This document shows, in pieces, positions 43,061 through 54,842 of a DNA stretch of 64,000 bases; the stretch's first letter is position 1; the number at the start of each line of letters is the position of its first letter. Under the pieces are notes generated by a model. The model was given only the letters and a program-made list of their open reading frames with translations. It did no database searches and had not been told where the DNA came from. Origin of the DNA: Mytilus galloprovincialis (lineage: Eukaryota; Mollusca; Bivalvia; Mytilida; Mytilidae); contig NC_134840.1 of NCBI RefSeq assembly GCF_965363235.1, positions 84,044,916 through 84,108,915 of the forward strand, given 5' to 3'. Made by a program: the position numbers and the translations under genes.

Positions 43061-44580
43061 TTAAAAGAGGGACGAAAGATACTGGCGAAGGGACAGTCAA
43101 ACTCATAAATCGAAAATAAACTGACAACGCCAAGGCTAAAAATGAAAAAGACAATCAGACAAACAATAGTACACACAACATAGAAAACTAAAGAATAAGC
43201 ATCAATAACCCCATTCAGTAAAAACTGGGGGTGATCTCGGGTGCTCCGGAAGGGAAAACACTGAGATACTGCTCCACATGTGGCATCCGTCGTGTTGCTT
43301 ATGTTATAACAAATTATCCGGAAAATAGTCTTATTCGGTAGGTCACATTCATGAAAGGGAAGGCCGGGATTGTAGTTACGACGTAAGGAACATATCCGAT
43401 ATCATTTATGAAACGGTTATTCCATAACGGTCAACCACCTCGTGATGGCGTCCGTAAAATTTACGAAGATTCACCAATTAGATCTCTTGGTTTAATAGCT
43501 TCCTTGTGAGCAGCAACCCTCTATCAAGAAAATCATGATAGGAAACGCAAGCACGGGAATATCGTATCAATTTGGCGATATATACCCCGTATGTAGGTGC
43601 TGATGGAATGTTGCAACTTAGAAATGGAAAGTTCCCAATTGGAAAGCTGAAATCATCTTTTTTATCGTAAAGTTTTGTTTTCAACCGACCGTCAATTTCT
43701 AGATGTAATTCAAGATATGAGGCCGACTTAACTGTATCTGTTGTATCCTTTATCTCTAGTTCGATTGGATAGATGCGATCAACATAGTCACCAAATTTTG
43801 AATTATTCAGTGAAAGAACATCATCTATATTGCGGAAAGAAGATTTAGAGGATAATGCTAACTTCTTATCTTTCTTCCTAAGAAGTTCCCGTGTGAAGTT
43901 AGCCTCATAATAATAAAGAAACAAGTCGGCAAGAAGAGTGGCGCAATTGGTTCCCATTGGAATGCCGAGAGTCTGTTGAAAAACACGTCCTCCGAACGTG
44001 ACAAATATGTTGTCAATCAAGAAATCAAGCATTTTGATAATGTCAGTTTCAGAGAATGTTTTGTTTGAATCAGAGTGATCCTTTACAAAGTAGGATTTAT
44101 CCCTCCCTAAGACAAGAAACTTGTATCTACGTTGGCCATTCTTTTTTATGAAACAAAGCAATGTCAACTCTTTCAATTTGTCTTTTAGTTTGGAATGTGG
44201 AATACTTGTGTAAAGTGTAGAAAAGCCATAAATGTTTTAATACTATTGCAAGATGAAAGAGAGTTAGATTGTATGTACTATAAAATATCTTCGGATTTTT
44301 GAAGTATCTTCATCTGATTCACTCCATCTCTAAATAGGCAGTTTCACAATAACTTTGAAGCCCGTCTTCGATTGCTGATAAAATATATGTTAATAATTTA
44401 GAAAGAGGTTCCGTGGAGCATTTGAAAGACCCAGCAATATACCGTTGTTTGTAAGGACACTTATGTAGTTTAGGTATACAATATTCTCCAAAGTAGGCCC
44501 ATTTTAGACTTTTTGTCAAAATATGTCGATTTTGTGCAATTTTCAGACCTAAAAGCTTTAAGAAAACTTTGGCCGCCATC
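43061..44580 (-). mobile_element. Decayed Penelope-like reverse transcriptase copy
   Basis: The minus strand encodes reverse transcriptase pieces: CIPKLHKCPYKQRYIAGSFK upstream (near 44319-44579) and, in a 232-residue stretch at 43478-44176, LGIPMGTNCATLLADLFLYY, the IDDVLSLNNSKFGDYVDRIY catalytic region, and NIPSAPTYGVYIAKLIRYSR. The PKLHK block before the palm motifs points to the Penelope-like class. The copy is 5'-truncated and broken in a few places, so it is a fossil. Non-coding 3' sequence runs on to about 43061 and matches the solo fragments at 1018-1130, 1783-1886 and 31930-32155. Confidence 0.7.
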
Positions 44581-45151
44581 TACGATCCAAAATGTTTTGT
44601 AACCAAAAAATTCCAATTTTGATATAGAATTCATCAATATAAAAACTGTTTGAATAGTGGATGGCGGCCAAGGTTAAATATGCCAAAAACACACGAAGAT
44701 TATGAAATTTTTTGACCTAAATTGACTGAAAATACAAATAGTGTTTATTTAAGCGGTCATTATTAATTTTTAGGGGAGGTTCCAAAAAAATATATTATTA
44801 TCACAAGTATTTCTGAATGAAATGTCTTGTCCAAACATGTTTCCTTTTTAAGAAGTAATTGAACTTTTAAAAAAGCAAATATTTGATTCTGGAATAATTT
44901 CAAACTATGTTAAACCGAAAAGAAATGTATGATGCAAACTAACCAACTTTAGGGGTTTAGCCCTTCTTGCACGACTTAGATTCAAATTACGTTTGCTTTT
45001 ATTTCTGTATAAACTAACTACCCCCTCATCCTTAGTGTCTCATTTTTTCATCACACATTTCTTATCAATTTTCCAGAATTCAAAATTATTCCAGATTCAG
45101 GTAATGTTTTGTTTCTATAATTTAAATCATGCAGTTCTTCATCTGCCTTGA
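44581..45151. other. No gene seen between the retroelement and the duplication
   Basis: AT-rich. A 12-bp inverted pair TTGGCCGCCATC (44569-44580) / GATGGCGGCCAA (44661-44672) spans the left boundary and may be an old element end. Confidence 0.35.
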
Positions 45152-45194
45152 GGGGTTACATGTATTGTCATTAAAAAAGTTTAACTAAGTTATA

Positions 45195-45235
45195 CCAAGG
45201 ATTTGTATAGTTAGACTAACTATACAAATCCTTGG
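45195..45235. mobile_element. 41-bp perfect palindrome with TTATA target duplication
   Basis: Arms CCAAGGATTTGTATAGTTA and its exact reverse, with a 3-nt loop GAC. TTATA flanks it on both sides (45190-45194, 45236-45240), while copy B has a single TTATA at the same place (about 51200). It is thus an insertion consisting of little beyond two ends. A diverged relative, AAGGATTTGTATAGTTCATA + AATCCTT, is at 40269-40296. Confidence 0.85.
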
Positions 45236-46130
45236 TTATACTAAAACTTATTCAAAATTGATATTTTTTTAAGATGTTTAATAAATTAAAAAAATATGTA
45301 AGTTGTTTTAATTGAATGTAAAAAACAATATTTATCATATTTGTGTGATTACGCATTGGAGATTCTTTAAAAAATGTTGAGTGTTTTAAGTAAGTATGAA
45401 AAAAACACGCATTTAAATAAAAAAAAATATATTAGTGTATCAAATTTATATTCATACAAAGACATTTAACTGTTGGGATAAGAATTTCTATTTGAATCAA
45501 TAATACTAGTATACGGAAGTGTCCCAGATATTGGACATTTTACTTCCCTGTTCAAATTCCTTTCCGTCAACATGTTCATGGTAAGAATGTTAAAATAATT
45601 CAATTGCACATTTATTTAAATAACTAAAATCAAAATTTCATTTAACTCTGGCAATAGTATATCAATACATAACACAAGAAATCATTGATTGTTTAAAACA
45701 GAAAGTAAAAACATAATAAATGTCCAACACAAGAAAGGGAAAATTTACTTTATTTGATATATTATTCTGACACAGTACAAAAATTTAACTCTTTTTTTTT
45801 CTATATATTTTAATTTCTCAGTGTCACTCCGAGAATGAACTTCAGGTTAGAAATTATGAGTCTCTGAACTTGATCATTCGGTGCAACTTCATAAATACCT
45901 GGGTGGACTCTCCAAGATTATATATAGAGTAGATGTTTGACTGATTATTTTTAAGTTTGTTGTTTATGGTCACTCTGCTTTTGATTTTCAAAAATGGATA
46001 AAATATCATTTAAGTTAACTATCAATTTCAGATATGACTTATTTGTAGATCTAGTAAAGCTGATAATTTTTGCTGTTTGAAGTTTTCTTATGCAAACATA
46101 CCTTTCGTTCCCAAAACAAAACTAAAAAGG

Positions 46131-46620
46131 AACAAGAATGTGTCCATGGTACATAGATGACCCGCTCCCATTACCATTCTCTATGTTCAGTGGACCGTGA
46201 AATTAAGGTCAAAACTCTAAATTGGCGTTTAAATTGGGAAGATCATATCATAGGGACCATATGTACAAAGTTTCAAGTTGATTGGATTTCAATTATTATC
46301 AAAAACTGAAAAACTACCCTGACCAAAAACTTTAAAATACACTTTAACCTCCACTAGCACTGTCATTTGCTATGTTTAGTGGACTGTGAAACTGGGATCA
46401 AACTCTAATTTAACATAAGCATAAGACAGGTTATAGCATATGCAATGTGTGAAATAAGTTTCAAATCAATTGGACTTAAACTAAATACATCAAAAACTAA
46501 CTTGCCCAAAACCTTGAATCTGTTGTGGGACAGACAGACAGCCAGACGAAAGAATGACTGAACAAACGACGGACACACAGATCGAAAAAAATAATACCCC
46601 CTAGATGGGGATGGGACATG
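46131..46620 (+). repeat. Family D element in copy A
   Basis: ACAAGAATGTGTCCATGGTA, two subunits, a GACAGACAGACAGCCAGACG-like tract and an end CCCCCTAGATGGGGATGGGA. The same element is at the matching place in copy B, so it predates the duplication. Confidence 0.75.
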
Positions 46621-47132
46621 AAAATTCATCTTAAAAGACAATAACTCATATGAGAAGTTGACATACCTCTTCAATCAAATAGAGTTTGTGTTTCGGTCAA
46701 TTTAAAGTTCTTAATAATTCTTACAGGGAGCGGACTAACAATTTCTTCTATTTGGCCTTTTGTAGATATGTAGTACTTATTGATCAATTTTTCATTCCAT
46801 AAATCTATCTTTTCAATATAGTTTTTAATATAGTACGTGAAAACAAAACAAAAATGAAAAAAAGTCGTCATTTAAGTTCCTTCAAGAAGTCAACTGATAA
46901 TTTTGGATAGCTGCACTTTTGAAGATCTTGTCTTGCTGATCCCTTTTTTTTCTTTTTTTTCTTTTTACAGTTTCCATATAATATATAGCTATAGCATATG
47001 TTTTGGGACATGAAGAATCTATTCATAATACTGATTACTTAATACAGTAATAATTTTCGGCAAACTATTTGTTATATAACCCATTCACTCCCAGCATATT
47101 CATATTAGAGAGCTTTTATCCATATATTTCAG

Positions 47133-47138
47133 ATGTAA
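47133..47138 (+). promoter_or_regulatory. ATGTAA start-stop in the leader of copy A
   Basis: If the acceptor at 47130-47132 is used, the exon begins ATGTAA, a start codon directly followed by a stop, 12 nt before the real ATG. It is conserved at 53115-53120 in copy B. Confidence 0.45.
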
Positions 47139-47150
47139 AGAGAAAAAGTA

Positions 47151-48854
47151 ATGGCCTCATCAGTCAAACAACTTTGTACAATTTGCAATGACGATGGAAT
47201 CTCCAATTCAGCAGTCATCTGGTGCACAGAATGCGAGGTTTTATTTTGTGCAGACTGTGAAAAACCTCACAGCAAGTCACATCTGTCTAAAAACCATAAA
47301 ACCATGTCAGCTGATGATTACCAAAAGTTACCTAAATTCATGCAAGAAATAAGTAGCCAGTGTCAAGACCACAAGAAGAAGTTTGAACTTTACTGTTCTT
47401 TCCATGCCTGTCCATGCTGTGTTCAGTGTGTCACTGATAAACACAATAGTTGTCAAGAAATGAAACCTTTGTCAGATATCCTTCAGCAAGTCAAATCATC
47501 TGCCTCAGTGCAACTTTTTGAAAAAGATTTAAAGATTGTGAAGGAAAACATAGATGCAGCCATAAAGTATCTGCAAACCAGGATCACTACCTCCGATACC
47601 CAGAACACCATAGCAATTGAGAAAATACGGTATACGAGGAAGTCGATTGATGATTACTTAAACAAATTAGAACAAGACTTACTTAATGACCTAGAGTCTA
47701 AACATTCACAGCTTAAATCAACCATGGCCAGTATCATACAACAAATGGAACAGCGGGCCAGTCAGATAAACCAAATGCAGAGTCAGTTTTCCGAAACGAC
47801 ACAATATACTACAGAGCTACAAATGTTTATTGCTCTAAGAGAGATTGAGAAAATTACATCACAAACGACAAAATACATAGAAGATTTAGAAAGTGGAGAT
47901 CACTTCATCGAAAAAAATCTAGAGGTCAACCTTTCATCTGCTCTACAATCTATTTTACATGATGTCAATTCATTTGGAAATATTAATATCAATACTACCA
48001 CTTCTACTCTAAAATTAAAGGCGGGAAGAAAAGATCAAGCCCAGCACATGATTCCAAAAGTTCCTGGAGTGGAACAAATAAAACCATCCTTGTTGACAAG
48101 ACTGACAATTCCAAAAGATATAAAGTCTTTAAATATATTTGCCTGTCTTATATTACCTGATGGTAAATTTATAATACTTGATAACAACAAAACCCAACTA
48201 TTGTTGTTCAGTAATGATGGCATTTTTATCAGAAAAGTAGTAACATTCACAGAATGTCCATTTGATGATTGCCTTGTCATGAATAATACTGTGGCTGTCG
48301 CATTAGGACGAGTGACAGTCCTGGTGGATGTAAATAGAAGTAAAATTATTCAATCAATTCAACTTGATCATGGCTGTTATGGAGTAGCAAGTGATGGTAA
48401 AACTTTGGTAATCAGTGATAGTAACAGCCAGTGTACTACAGTGAATCTGAGTGACATGTCTCATACAATCATAGAAGGAATGAGAGGAGTATATTGTATT
48501 TCATTATTCCAAGGAAATATCTATGGTACCAATAACAGTGCAAATAAAGTTTGCTGTTACAAAGTTACAGGAGAACTTCTGTGGACATTTCAGCATCAAG
48601 ACATTGGCGAACCACGAGGACTTGCATTAGACAAAAATAGTTTTGTTTATATAGCTTCTTCTGTAAACAACAGTATCGTGGTAGTATCACCAGATGGTAA
48701 AACCAGTAAGACAATACTATCAGATGCTGATGGAATCAAACAACCTTATGCTATAGACATCAACAGAGAAACTGGATTGATGATAGTGTCAAGTCATATA
48801 AGTGGTGAGAAAAATGAAAAATCATATCAGACATGTTTTGTTTATAAAGTTTGA
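47151..48854 (+). CDS. B-box / coiled-coil / NHL-propeller protein, copy A (567 aa)
   Basis: Intact intronless frame. Residues 9-49 form a first B-box (C9, C12, C25, C28, C33, C36, H40, H49); 71-101 a second (C71, H74, C82, H85, C90, C93, H98). About 120-275 is coiled coil. The last ~250 residues look like an NHL-type beta-propeller (GYGVASDGKTLVISD-like blades, PRGLALDKNSFVYIAS, NNSIVVVSPDGK). There is no RING domain, so ubiquitin-ligase activity cannot be assumed; it may act as a scaffold, as for RING-less TRIM relatives. Bivalves have many such genes, often discussed with immunity (family knowledge). The start follows an acceptor CAG at 47130-47132, so a 5' UTR exon lies upstream. AATAAA follows at about 48880. 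Paralogue of 53133-54842, about 88% identical by my count. Confidence 0.9.
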   Translation: MASSVKQLCTICNDDGISNSAVIWCTECEVLFCADCEKPHSKSHLSKNHKTMSADDYQKLPKFMQEISSQCQDHKKKFELYCSFHACPCCVQCVTDKHNSCQEMKPLSDILQQVKSSASVQLFEKDLKIVKENIDAAIKYLQTRITTSDTQNTIAIEKIRYTRKSIDDYLNKLEQDLLNDLESKHSQLKSTMASIIQQMEQRASQINQMQSQFSETTQYTTELQMFIALREIEKITSQTTKYIEDLESGDHFIEKNLEVNLSSALQSILHDVNSFGNININTTTSTLKLKAGRKDQAQHMIPKVPGVEQIKPSLLTRLTIPKDIKSLNIFACLILPDGKFIILDNNKTQLLLFSNDGIFIRKVVTFTECPFDDCLVMNNTVAVALGRVTVLVDVNRSKIIQSIQLDHGCYGVASDGKTLVISDSNSQCTTVNLSDMSHTIIEGMRGVYCISLFQGNIYGTNNSANKVCCYKVTGELLWTFQHQDIGEPRGLALDKNSFVYIASSVNNSIVVVSPDGKTSKTILSDADGIKQPYAIDINRETGLMIVSSHISGEKNEKSYQTCFVYKV

Positions 48855-49224
48855 AATGCTCTTTTATTTTATTATTTTGAATAAAATTGTATCTAGACCT
48901 AGTCCTAGTTTTAAAATCATTTCAACGACATTTCATTTTCCTTATTAAGGCATATAAATCCTTAATTATTAAAATACATATTTGTTCACTTTTTCATATA
49001 TATTTAATATTTATAAACATTTTTATCCTATTTTTCCGAACACAAAACATATTATTCAAAAAAGGATAAACAGTAATAGTATGCATCAGAAAGACTTTCA
49101 GTTTTTACCTTCATGCAAATCAAATAATTTAAATGTCTGAGACTATGTTCGTATTAAGCTAAACTGGTTGTGGTGTAAATATTCTCGATACTGAAACTAA
49201 ACTTTACTATGTTAACCTTCCTGT
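48855..49224. other. 3' UTR and flank of copy A gene
   Basis: AATAAA at about 48880, then AT-rich sequence. Nothing else seen. Confidence 0.5.
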
Positions 49225-50025
49225 CAAGACAGTGTACACTCTGAAATGTCTCGCCTAATTTACTTATGCCTGAATTTATGTTGAAATAGATATAAGTAGA
49301 AGTGGTATGCCAATTAGGCAACTCTCCATCCAAGTCACAATGTATGAAAAGTAAACAATTATAGGTCAAAGTACAATAGTCAAAGTACAGCCTCGACACA
49401 GAGCATTGGCTAACACCATAGATGTAATACCCTAACACTGAACAGCAAGCTATAAAGGGCCCCAGAATGACTAGTGTTGAACAATTCAAACAGAAAAACC
49501 AAAACTAATCCATACACAAAAAAAACAAGAAAGGATAAACACTTGTGAACCACAACAAACGACAACCCCTACACAACAGGTGCAAACAAATGCAGATGAA
49601 AGTCTTTAATGTGAAGGTTTATACATAAACTTAACATTATCAAGGTCAGAGCCGAGTGAGTAAAATAAACCAAGCTAGACAGACATGTACACCCTATAAT
49701 CATTATATTCACCAAATATAGTGGTCCTGTTGCTAGCAGTGCCTGACATCCAACCACAAAATCAACATTGAGCAATAAGCCATGAAATTGAGGCCAATGT
49801 AATATAAACACAGCCAGGCAGACATGGCTCATTGTTGAAGGCCGTACGGTTACCTAAAGTTGTTAATTTCTGTGTCATTTTGGTCTCTTGTAGACAGTTG
49901 TCTCCGGTATTGACAATCATACCACATCTTCTTTTTATATGTACAACTTTGTTTGTTCCATACACTAAATATAATAATTGACCTATTGTTTATAACATCT
50001 GAGAACTAGATCAAACCATAATAGA
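49225..50025. mobile_element. Pearl-like element broken by two family A insertions (copy A)
   Basis: Left end GTACACTCTGAAATGTCTCG (compare 20421). Then a family A copy (49286-49568), then core-type sequence CCATGAAATTGAGGCCAATG, then a minus-oriented family A fragment (49831-49945), then TTCCATACACTAAATATA. The same nest is in copy B. Confidence 0.65.
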
Positions 50026-51163
50026 GTACAAGTTATCATTTTGAACAAATTATAATTTGTACAAAAAAATTGTACAAATTGTAATTGGTATTTTGACTTT
50101 GTACAATATGTACTCAAGGCCGTAGCTAGGCATCTTATTTTAGTGAGGCAAACTATTTTTTTTTTGGAGGGTATGAAATGAATGGTGCAAAACCTTGCAT
50201 TCTAGGCATTTTTAGAGAGTTTGATAATGTTTTGAATTTGGACACTTTTTATATATTTTTTTTTATATTTTAAGTCTTTTACTAACACCAAATTTTTAAC
50301 AACTTTATTTAAATTTATATGTAAGATAATCATCCAAATATCACTGATTTGAGTCTGCTGTCAGAACATAGAACAAACATCGATTCAGTAGAGTTTGTTA
50401 AATTTTTCTATGGCCGGTTCAGTCAAATCGTTTCAGAATCATAATTTGGTCTGCTGATATCCTTATCGCGATGAACATGGAGCATGGCAAGACCGCACAA
50501 TCTCTCGCCACTCATGCATGCTCTTTTCCAAGTTTTCAGTCGTTTCAGGGCAGTCTATGTTTCTAAAGGTAGCACATTATCAACAACACAATTATCAATG
50601 TCTTCTTCCAATTCCTTCTCCATCAGCAATTCGTTAGCAGCATCCGTAGTAACAGTTTTGTTTGCTAAAAAGAATTAAGCTTTCTTGTAAGCACCATCAT
50701 ACAGTCGCAGTTACAATATATTAAACTCGCTTTTATCCTGACAAAGAGTAGACAAACTACGGATAGAATGAGATAAGATACAGGTATATGATTCTATCTA
50801 TAGAGTAAGTATATCTGATATGGGTACAGGGGAAATTGGAATGGAGTTTTTGACGTTTACATGTAGGTCCGTAATTTCCAATTATTTCTGGAAATAGTTG
50901 GTGGTATTTTAGTTCCAGAATCTATAAATTTAGGGGTTAGGGTTTGGGGTGTCCGATTCCGAAACCCTGAATATAAAGAAACGAAATTCCGTAGTCCCGA
51001 ATAAGTAAAGACGAAATCCTGTGTTAAAGGTTCTACCATTCCTCAATAATATCAAATTGGAATATGGGATATTCTTTCAATTTTTAAGGTTAAAGAAACA
51101 TGGATAAAAACTAATCCATGCATGTTTCATATTATTTATATTTTATTTATCTGTAAAGAGAAA
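50026..51163. other. Spacer between the two duplication copies
   Basis: Holds a foldback (50029-50106, GTACAA ends) and a start of a GTAGCTAGG-type hAT-like element at 50116 without a matching right end. 50864-51040 is GC-richer with repeated CCGTA/CCGAAA-like words. No gene seen. Confidence 0.45.
50029..50106. repeat. GTACAA foldback
   Basis: AATTATAATTTGTACAA AAAAA TTGTACAAATTGTAATT centre with outer GTACAA / TTGTAC ends. The left half recurs at 62556-62606 inside another pearl-like copy. Confidence 0.55.
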
Positions 51164-52121
51164 GGGTTACATGTACTGTCATTAAAAAAGTTTAACTTAG
51201 TTATACTAGAACTTATTCAAAATTGATATTTTTTTAAGATGTTTAATAAATTAAAAAAAAATATGAAAGTTGTTTTAATTGAATGTAAATAAACAATATT
51301 TATCAGATTTGTGTGATTACACACATTGGAGCCTGATTCTTTAAAAATTGTTGAGGGTTTTTAAGTAAGTATGGAAAAGAAACACGCATTTAAATAAAAA
51401 AAAATTATTAGTGTATCAAATTTATATTCATACAAAGACATTTAATTGTTGGGATAAGAATTTATATTTGAATCAATAATATATGTAAGTGTCCCAGATA
51501 TTGGACATTTTACTTCCCTGTTCAAATTCCTTTCCGTCAAAATGTTCATGGTAAGAATGTTCAAATAATTCAATTGCACATTTATTTAATTAACTAAAAT
51601 CAAAATTTCATTAAACTCTGGCAATAGTATATCAATACATAAAACAAGAAATCCTTGATTGTTTAAAACAGAAAGTAAAAACATAATATAAAATGTCCAA
51701 CACAAGAAAGGGAAAATTTACTTTATTTGATATTTTATTCTGACACAGTCCAAAAATTTCAAGGAGATAGTACATTCTTTTTTTTCTTCTAGATATCTTA
51801 ATTTCTCAGTGTCACTCCGAGAATGAACTCCAGGTTAGAAATTAAGAGTCTTATAATGTCTCTCAACTTGATCATTCGGTGCAACTTCATAAATATCTGG
51901 ATGGACTCGCCAAGATCATATATAGAGTAGATGTTTGACTGATTATTTTTTGTTGTTTATGGTCTCTCTGCTTTTGATCTTCAAAAATTGATAAAATATC
52001 ATTTAAGTTAACTATCAATTTCAGATATGACTTATTTGTAGATCTAGTAAAGCTAATAATTTTTGCTGTTTGAAGTTTTCTTATGCAAACATACCTTTGA
52101 TTCCCAAAACAAAACTAAAAA

Positions 52122-52592
52122 GGAACAAGAATGTGTTCATAGTACATAGATGACCCACTCCCATTACCATTCTCTATAGTCAGTGGACCGTGAAATTGAG
52201 GTCAAAACTCTAAATTGGCGTTCAAATTAAGAAGATCATATCATAGGGACCATATGTACTAAGTTTCAAGTTGATTGGATTTCAATTTTATCAAAAACTG
52301 AAAAAACTACCCTGACCAAAAACTCTAATTTAACACTAGCACTTTCATTTGCTATGTTTAAAGGATCAAAACTCTAATTTAACATAAGCATAAGAAAGGT
52401 TATAGCATATGCAATGTGTGAACTAAGTTTCAAATTAATTGGACTTAAACTAAGTGCATTAAAAACTAATATAACCAAAACCTTAAATCTGTAGTGGGAC
52501 AGACAGACAGACAGCCAGACGAAAGAACGACTGAACAAACGAACGGACACACAGACCGACAAAAATAATGCCCCCTAGATGGGGATGGGACA
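52122..52592 (+). repeat. Family D element in copy B
   Basis: Counterpart of 46131-46620, with a small internal deletion in the second subunit. Confidence 0.75.
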
Positions 52593-53114
52593 TATAAATC
52601 CATCTTAAACATGTTAAAGGACAATAACTCATATGAGAAGAAGTTGACATACCTCTTCAGTCAAATAGATTTTGTCTTTCGGTCAATCTAAAGTTCTCAA
52701 TAATCTTTTAAAGGAAGAGGACTAACAATTTCTTCTATTTTTAGATATGTAGTACTTATTGATCAATTTTGCAATTTAGAAATCAATCTTTTCATTATAG
52801 TTTTTAAGATAGTACGTGAAAACAAAACAAAAATAATAAAAGTCGTCATTGAAGTTCCTTCAAGGAGTCAACTGATAATTTTGGATAGCTGCACTTTTGA
52901 AGATCTTGTCTTGCTGATCCCTTTTTTTTTCTTTTTTTCTTTTTACAGTTTCCTTATGTATATATAGCTATAGCATATGGTTTGTCATGAGACATCGGGA
53001 CTTGTATAATCTATTCATAATACTGATTACTTACTACAGTAATATTTTTCGGCAAATTATTTGTTATATAACTCATTCATATTTATAGCTCTAGCTTTCC
53101 CCCATATATTTCAG

Positions 53115-53120
53115 ATGTAA
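53115..53120 (+). promoter_or_regulatory. ATGTAA start-stop in the leader of copy B
   Basis: Directly after the TTTCAG acceptor, 12 nt before the ATG of the 569-residue gene; same as in copy A. Confidence 0.45.
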
Positions 53121-53132
53121 AGAGAAAAACTA

Positions 53133-54842
53133 ATGGCCTCATCAGTCAAACAACTTTGTACAATTTGCAATGACGATGGAATCTCCAATTCAGCAGTCAT
53201 CTGGTGCACAGAATGTGAGGTTTTATTTTGTGGAGACTGTGAAAAACCTCACAGCAAGTCGAGACTGTCTAAGAACCATAAAACCATGACAGCTGATGAT
53301 TACCAAAAGTTACCTACATTCATGCAAGAAATAAGTAGCCAGTGCCAACACCACAAGAAGAAGTTTGAACTTTACTGTTCTTTCCATGCCTGTCCATGCT
53401 GTGTTCAGTGTGTCACTGATAAACACAAGATGTGTCAAGAAATGAAACCTTTGTCAGATATCCTTCAGCAAGTCGAATCATCTGCCTCAGTACAACTTTT
53501 TGAAAAAGATTTAAAGGATGTGAAGGAAAACATAGATACAGCCATACTGTATCTAAAAACCAGGATCACTACCACCGATACGCAGAACACCAAAGCCATT
53601 GAGAAAATACGGTATATGAGGAAGTCGATTGATGATTACTTAAACAAATTAGAGCAAGACTTACTTAATGATTTAGAATCTAAATATTCAAAGCTAAAAT
53701 CAAATATGGCCAGTATCATGCAACAAATGGAACAGCGGGCCAGTCAGATAAACCAAATGCAGAGTCAGTTTTCCAAAACGACACGATATACTACAGAGCT
53801 ACAAATGTTTATTGCTCTAAGAGAGATCGAGAAAATTACATCACAAACGACAAAATATATAGAAGATTTAGAAAGAGGAGACCACTTCATTGAAAAAAAT
53901 CTAGAGGTTAACCTTTCATCTGCTCTACAATCAATTTTAAAAGATGTCAAATCATTTGGAAATATCAATATCAATACCACCACTTCTACTCTCAAAATAA
54001 AGACAGGAAGAAAAGATCAAGCCCAGCATTTGCTTCCAAAAGTTCCTGGAGTGGACCAAATAAAACCATCCTTGTTGACAAGACTGACAATTTCAAAAGA
54101 TATAAAGTCTTTAGATATAACTGCCTGTCTTATATTACCTGATGGTAAATTTATAATACTTGATATCAACAAAAACAAACTACTGTTGTTCAAAAATGAT
54201 GGCATTTTTATCAGAAAAGTAGTAACATTCACAGAGCGTCCATGTGATGATTGCCTAGTCATGAATAATACAGTGGCTGTCGCATTAGGACGAGGAAACC
54301 AGACAGTCCTGGTGGATGTAAATAGAAGTAAAATTATTCAATCAATTAAACTTTCTCACAACTGTTTTGGAGTAGCAAGTGATGGTAAAAATTTGGTCAT
54401 CAGTGATAGTCGCAGCCAGTGTACTACAGTGAATCTGAGTGATATGTCTCATACAATCGTAGAAGGAATGAGAGGAGTGTTTCGTATTTCATTATTCCAA
54501 GGAAAAATCTATGGTACCAATAACGTTGCAAATAAAGTTTGCTGCTACAAAGCTACTGGTGAACCTCTCTGGACATTTCAGCAACAAGACATTGCCAGAC
54601 CACGAGGACTTACATTAGACAAAAATGGGTTTGTTTATGTAGCTTCTGCTGGAAACAACAGTATCGTGGTAGTATCACCAGATGGTAAGGTCTGTAAGAC
54701 AATACTATCAGATGCTGATGAAATCAAAGATCCTTATGCTATAGACATCAACAGAGAAACTGGATTGATGATAGTGTCAAGTGATATAAGTGGTGAGAAA
54801 AATGAGAAATCATATCAGACATGTTTTGTTTATAAAGTTTGA
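53133..54842 (+). CDS. B-box / coiled-coil / NHL-propeller protein, copy B (569 aa)
   Basis: Same plan as copy A, intact, all zinc ligands of both B-boxes kept. It differs at about 66 residues and has a two-residue insertion (GRGNQTV versus GRVTV). Changes are spread over the coiled coil and propeller, many of them charge changes (for example K/L, I/K, E/R). In the first ~190 codons I count about 20 replacement against about 12 silent changes, so protein change is fast for such a recent pair. The poly(A) signal of copy A is AATAGA here (about 54876). Likely functional, since a decaying gene of this divergence would be expected to have stops. Confidence 0.9.
   Translation: MASSVKQLCTICNDDGISNSAVIWCTECEVLFCGDCEKPHSKSRLSKNHKTMTADDYQKLPTFMQEISSQCQHHKKKFELYCSFHACPCCVQCVTDKHKMCQEMKPLSDILQQVESSASVQLFEKDLKDVKENIDTAILYLKTRITTTDTQNTKAIEKIRYMRKSIDDYLNKLEQDLLNDLESKYSKLKSNMASIMQQMEQRASQINQMQSQFSKTTRYTTELQMFIALREIEKITSQTTKYIEDLERGDHFIEKNLEVNLSSALQSILKDVKSFGNININTTTSTLKIKTGRKDQAQHLLPKVPGVDQIKPSLLTRLTISKDIKSLDITACLILPDGKFIILDINKNKLLLFKNDGIFIRKVVTFTERPCDDCLVMNNTVAVALGRGNQTVLVDVNRSKIIQSIKLSHNCFGVASDGKNLVISDSRSQCTTVNLSDMSHTIVEGMRGVFRISLFQGKIYGTNNVANKVCCYKATGEPLWTFQQQDIARPRGLTLDKNGFVYVASAGNNSIVVVSPDGKVCKTILSDADEIKDPYAIDINRETGLMIVSSDISGEKNEKSYQTCFVYKV

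Larger units (their letters stand above)
45152..50025. repeat. Tandem duplication, copy A (about 4.9 kb)
   Basis: Matches 51164-56664 along its whole length, from GGGTTACATGTA to GATCAAACCATAATA, with scattered substitutions and small indels. It contains a family D element, one B-box/NHL gene and nested family A insertions in a pearl-like remnant. Copy A alone has the 41-bp palindrome at 45195-45235; it lacks the LINE of copy B. Confidence 0.95.

Noticed and set aside
49154-49832. Minus-strand frames of 87-111 residues, with near twins at 55777-56106
   Set aside because: They read through pearl-like and family A repeats.
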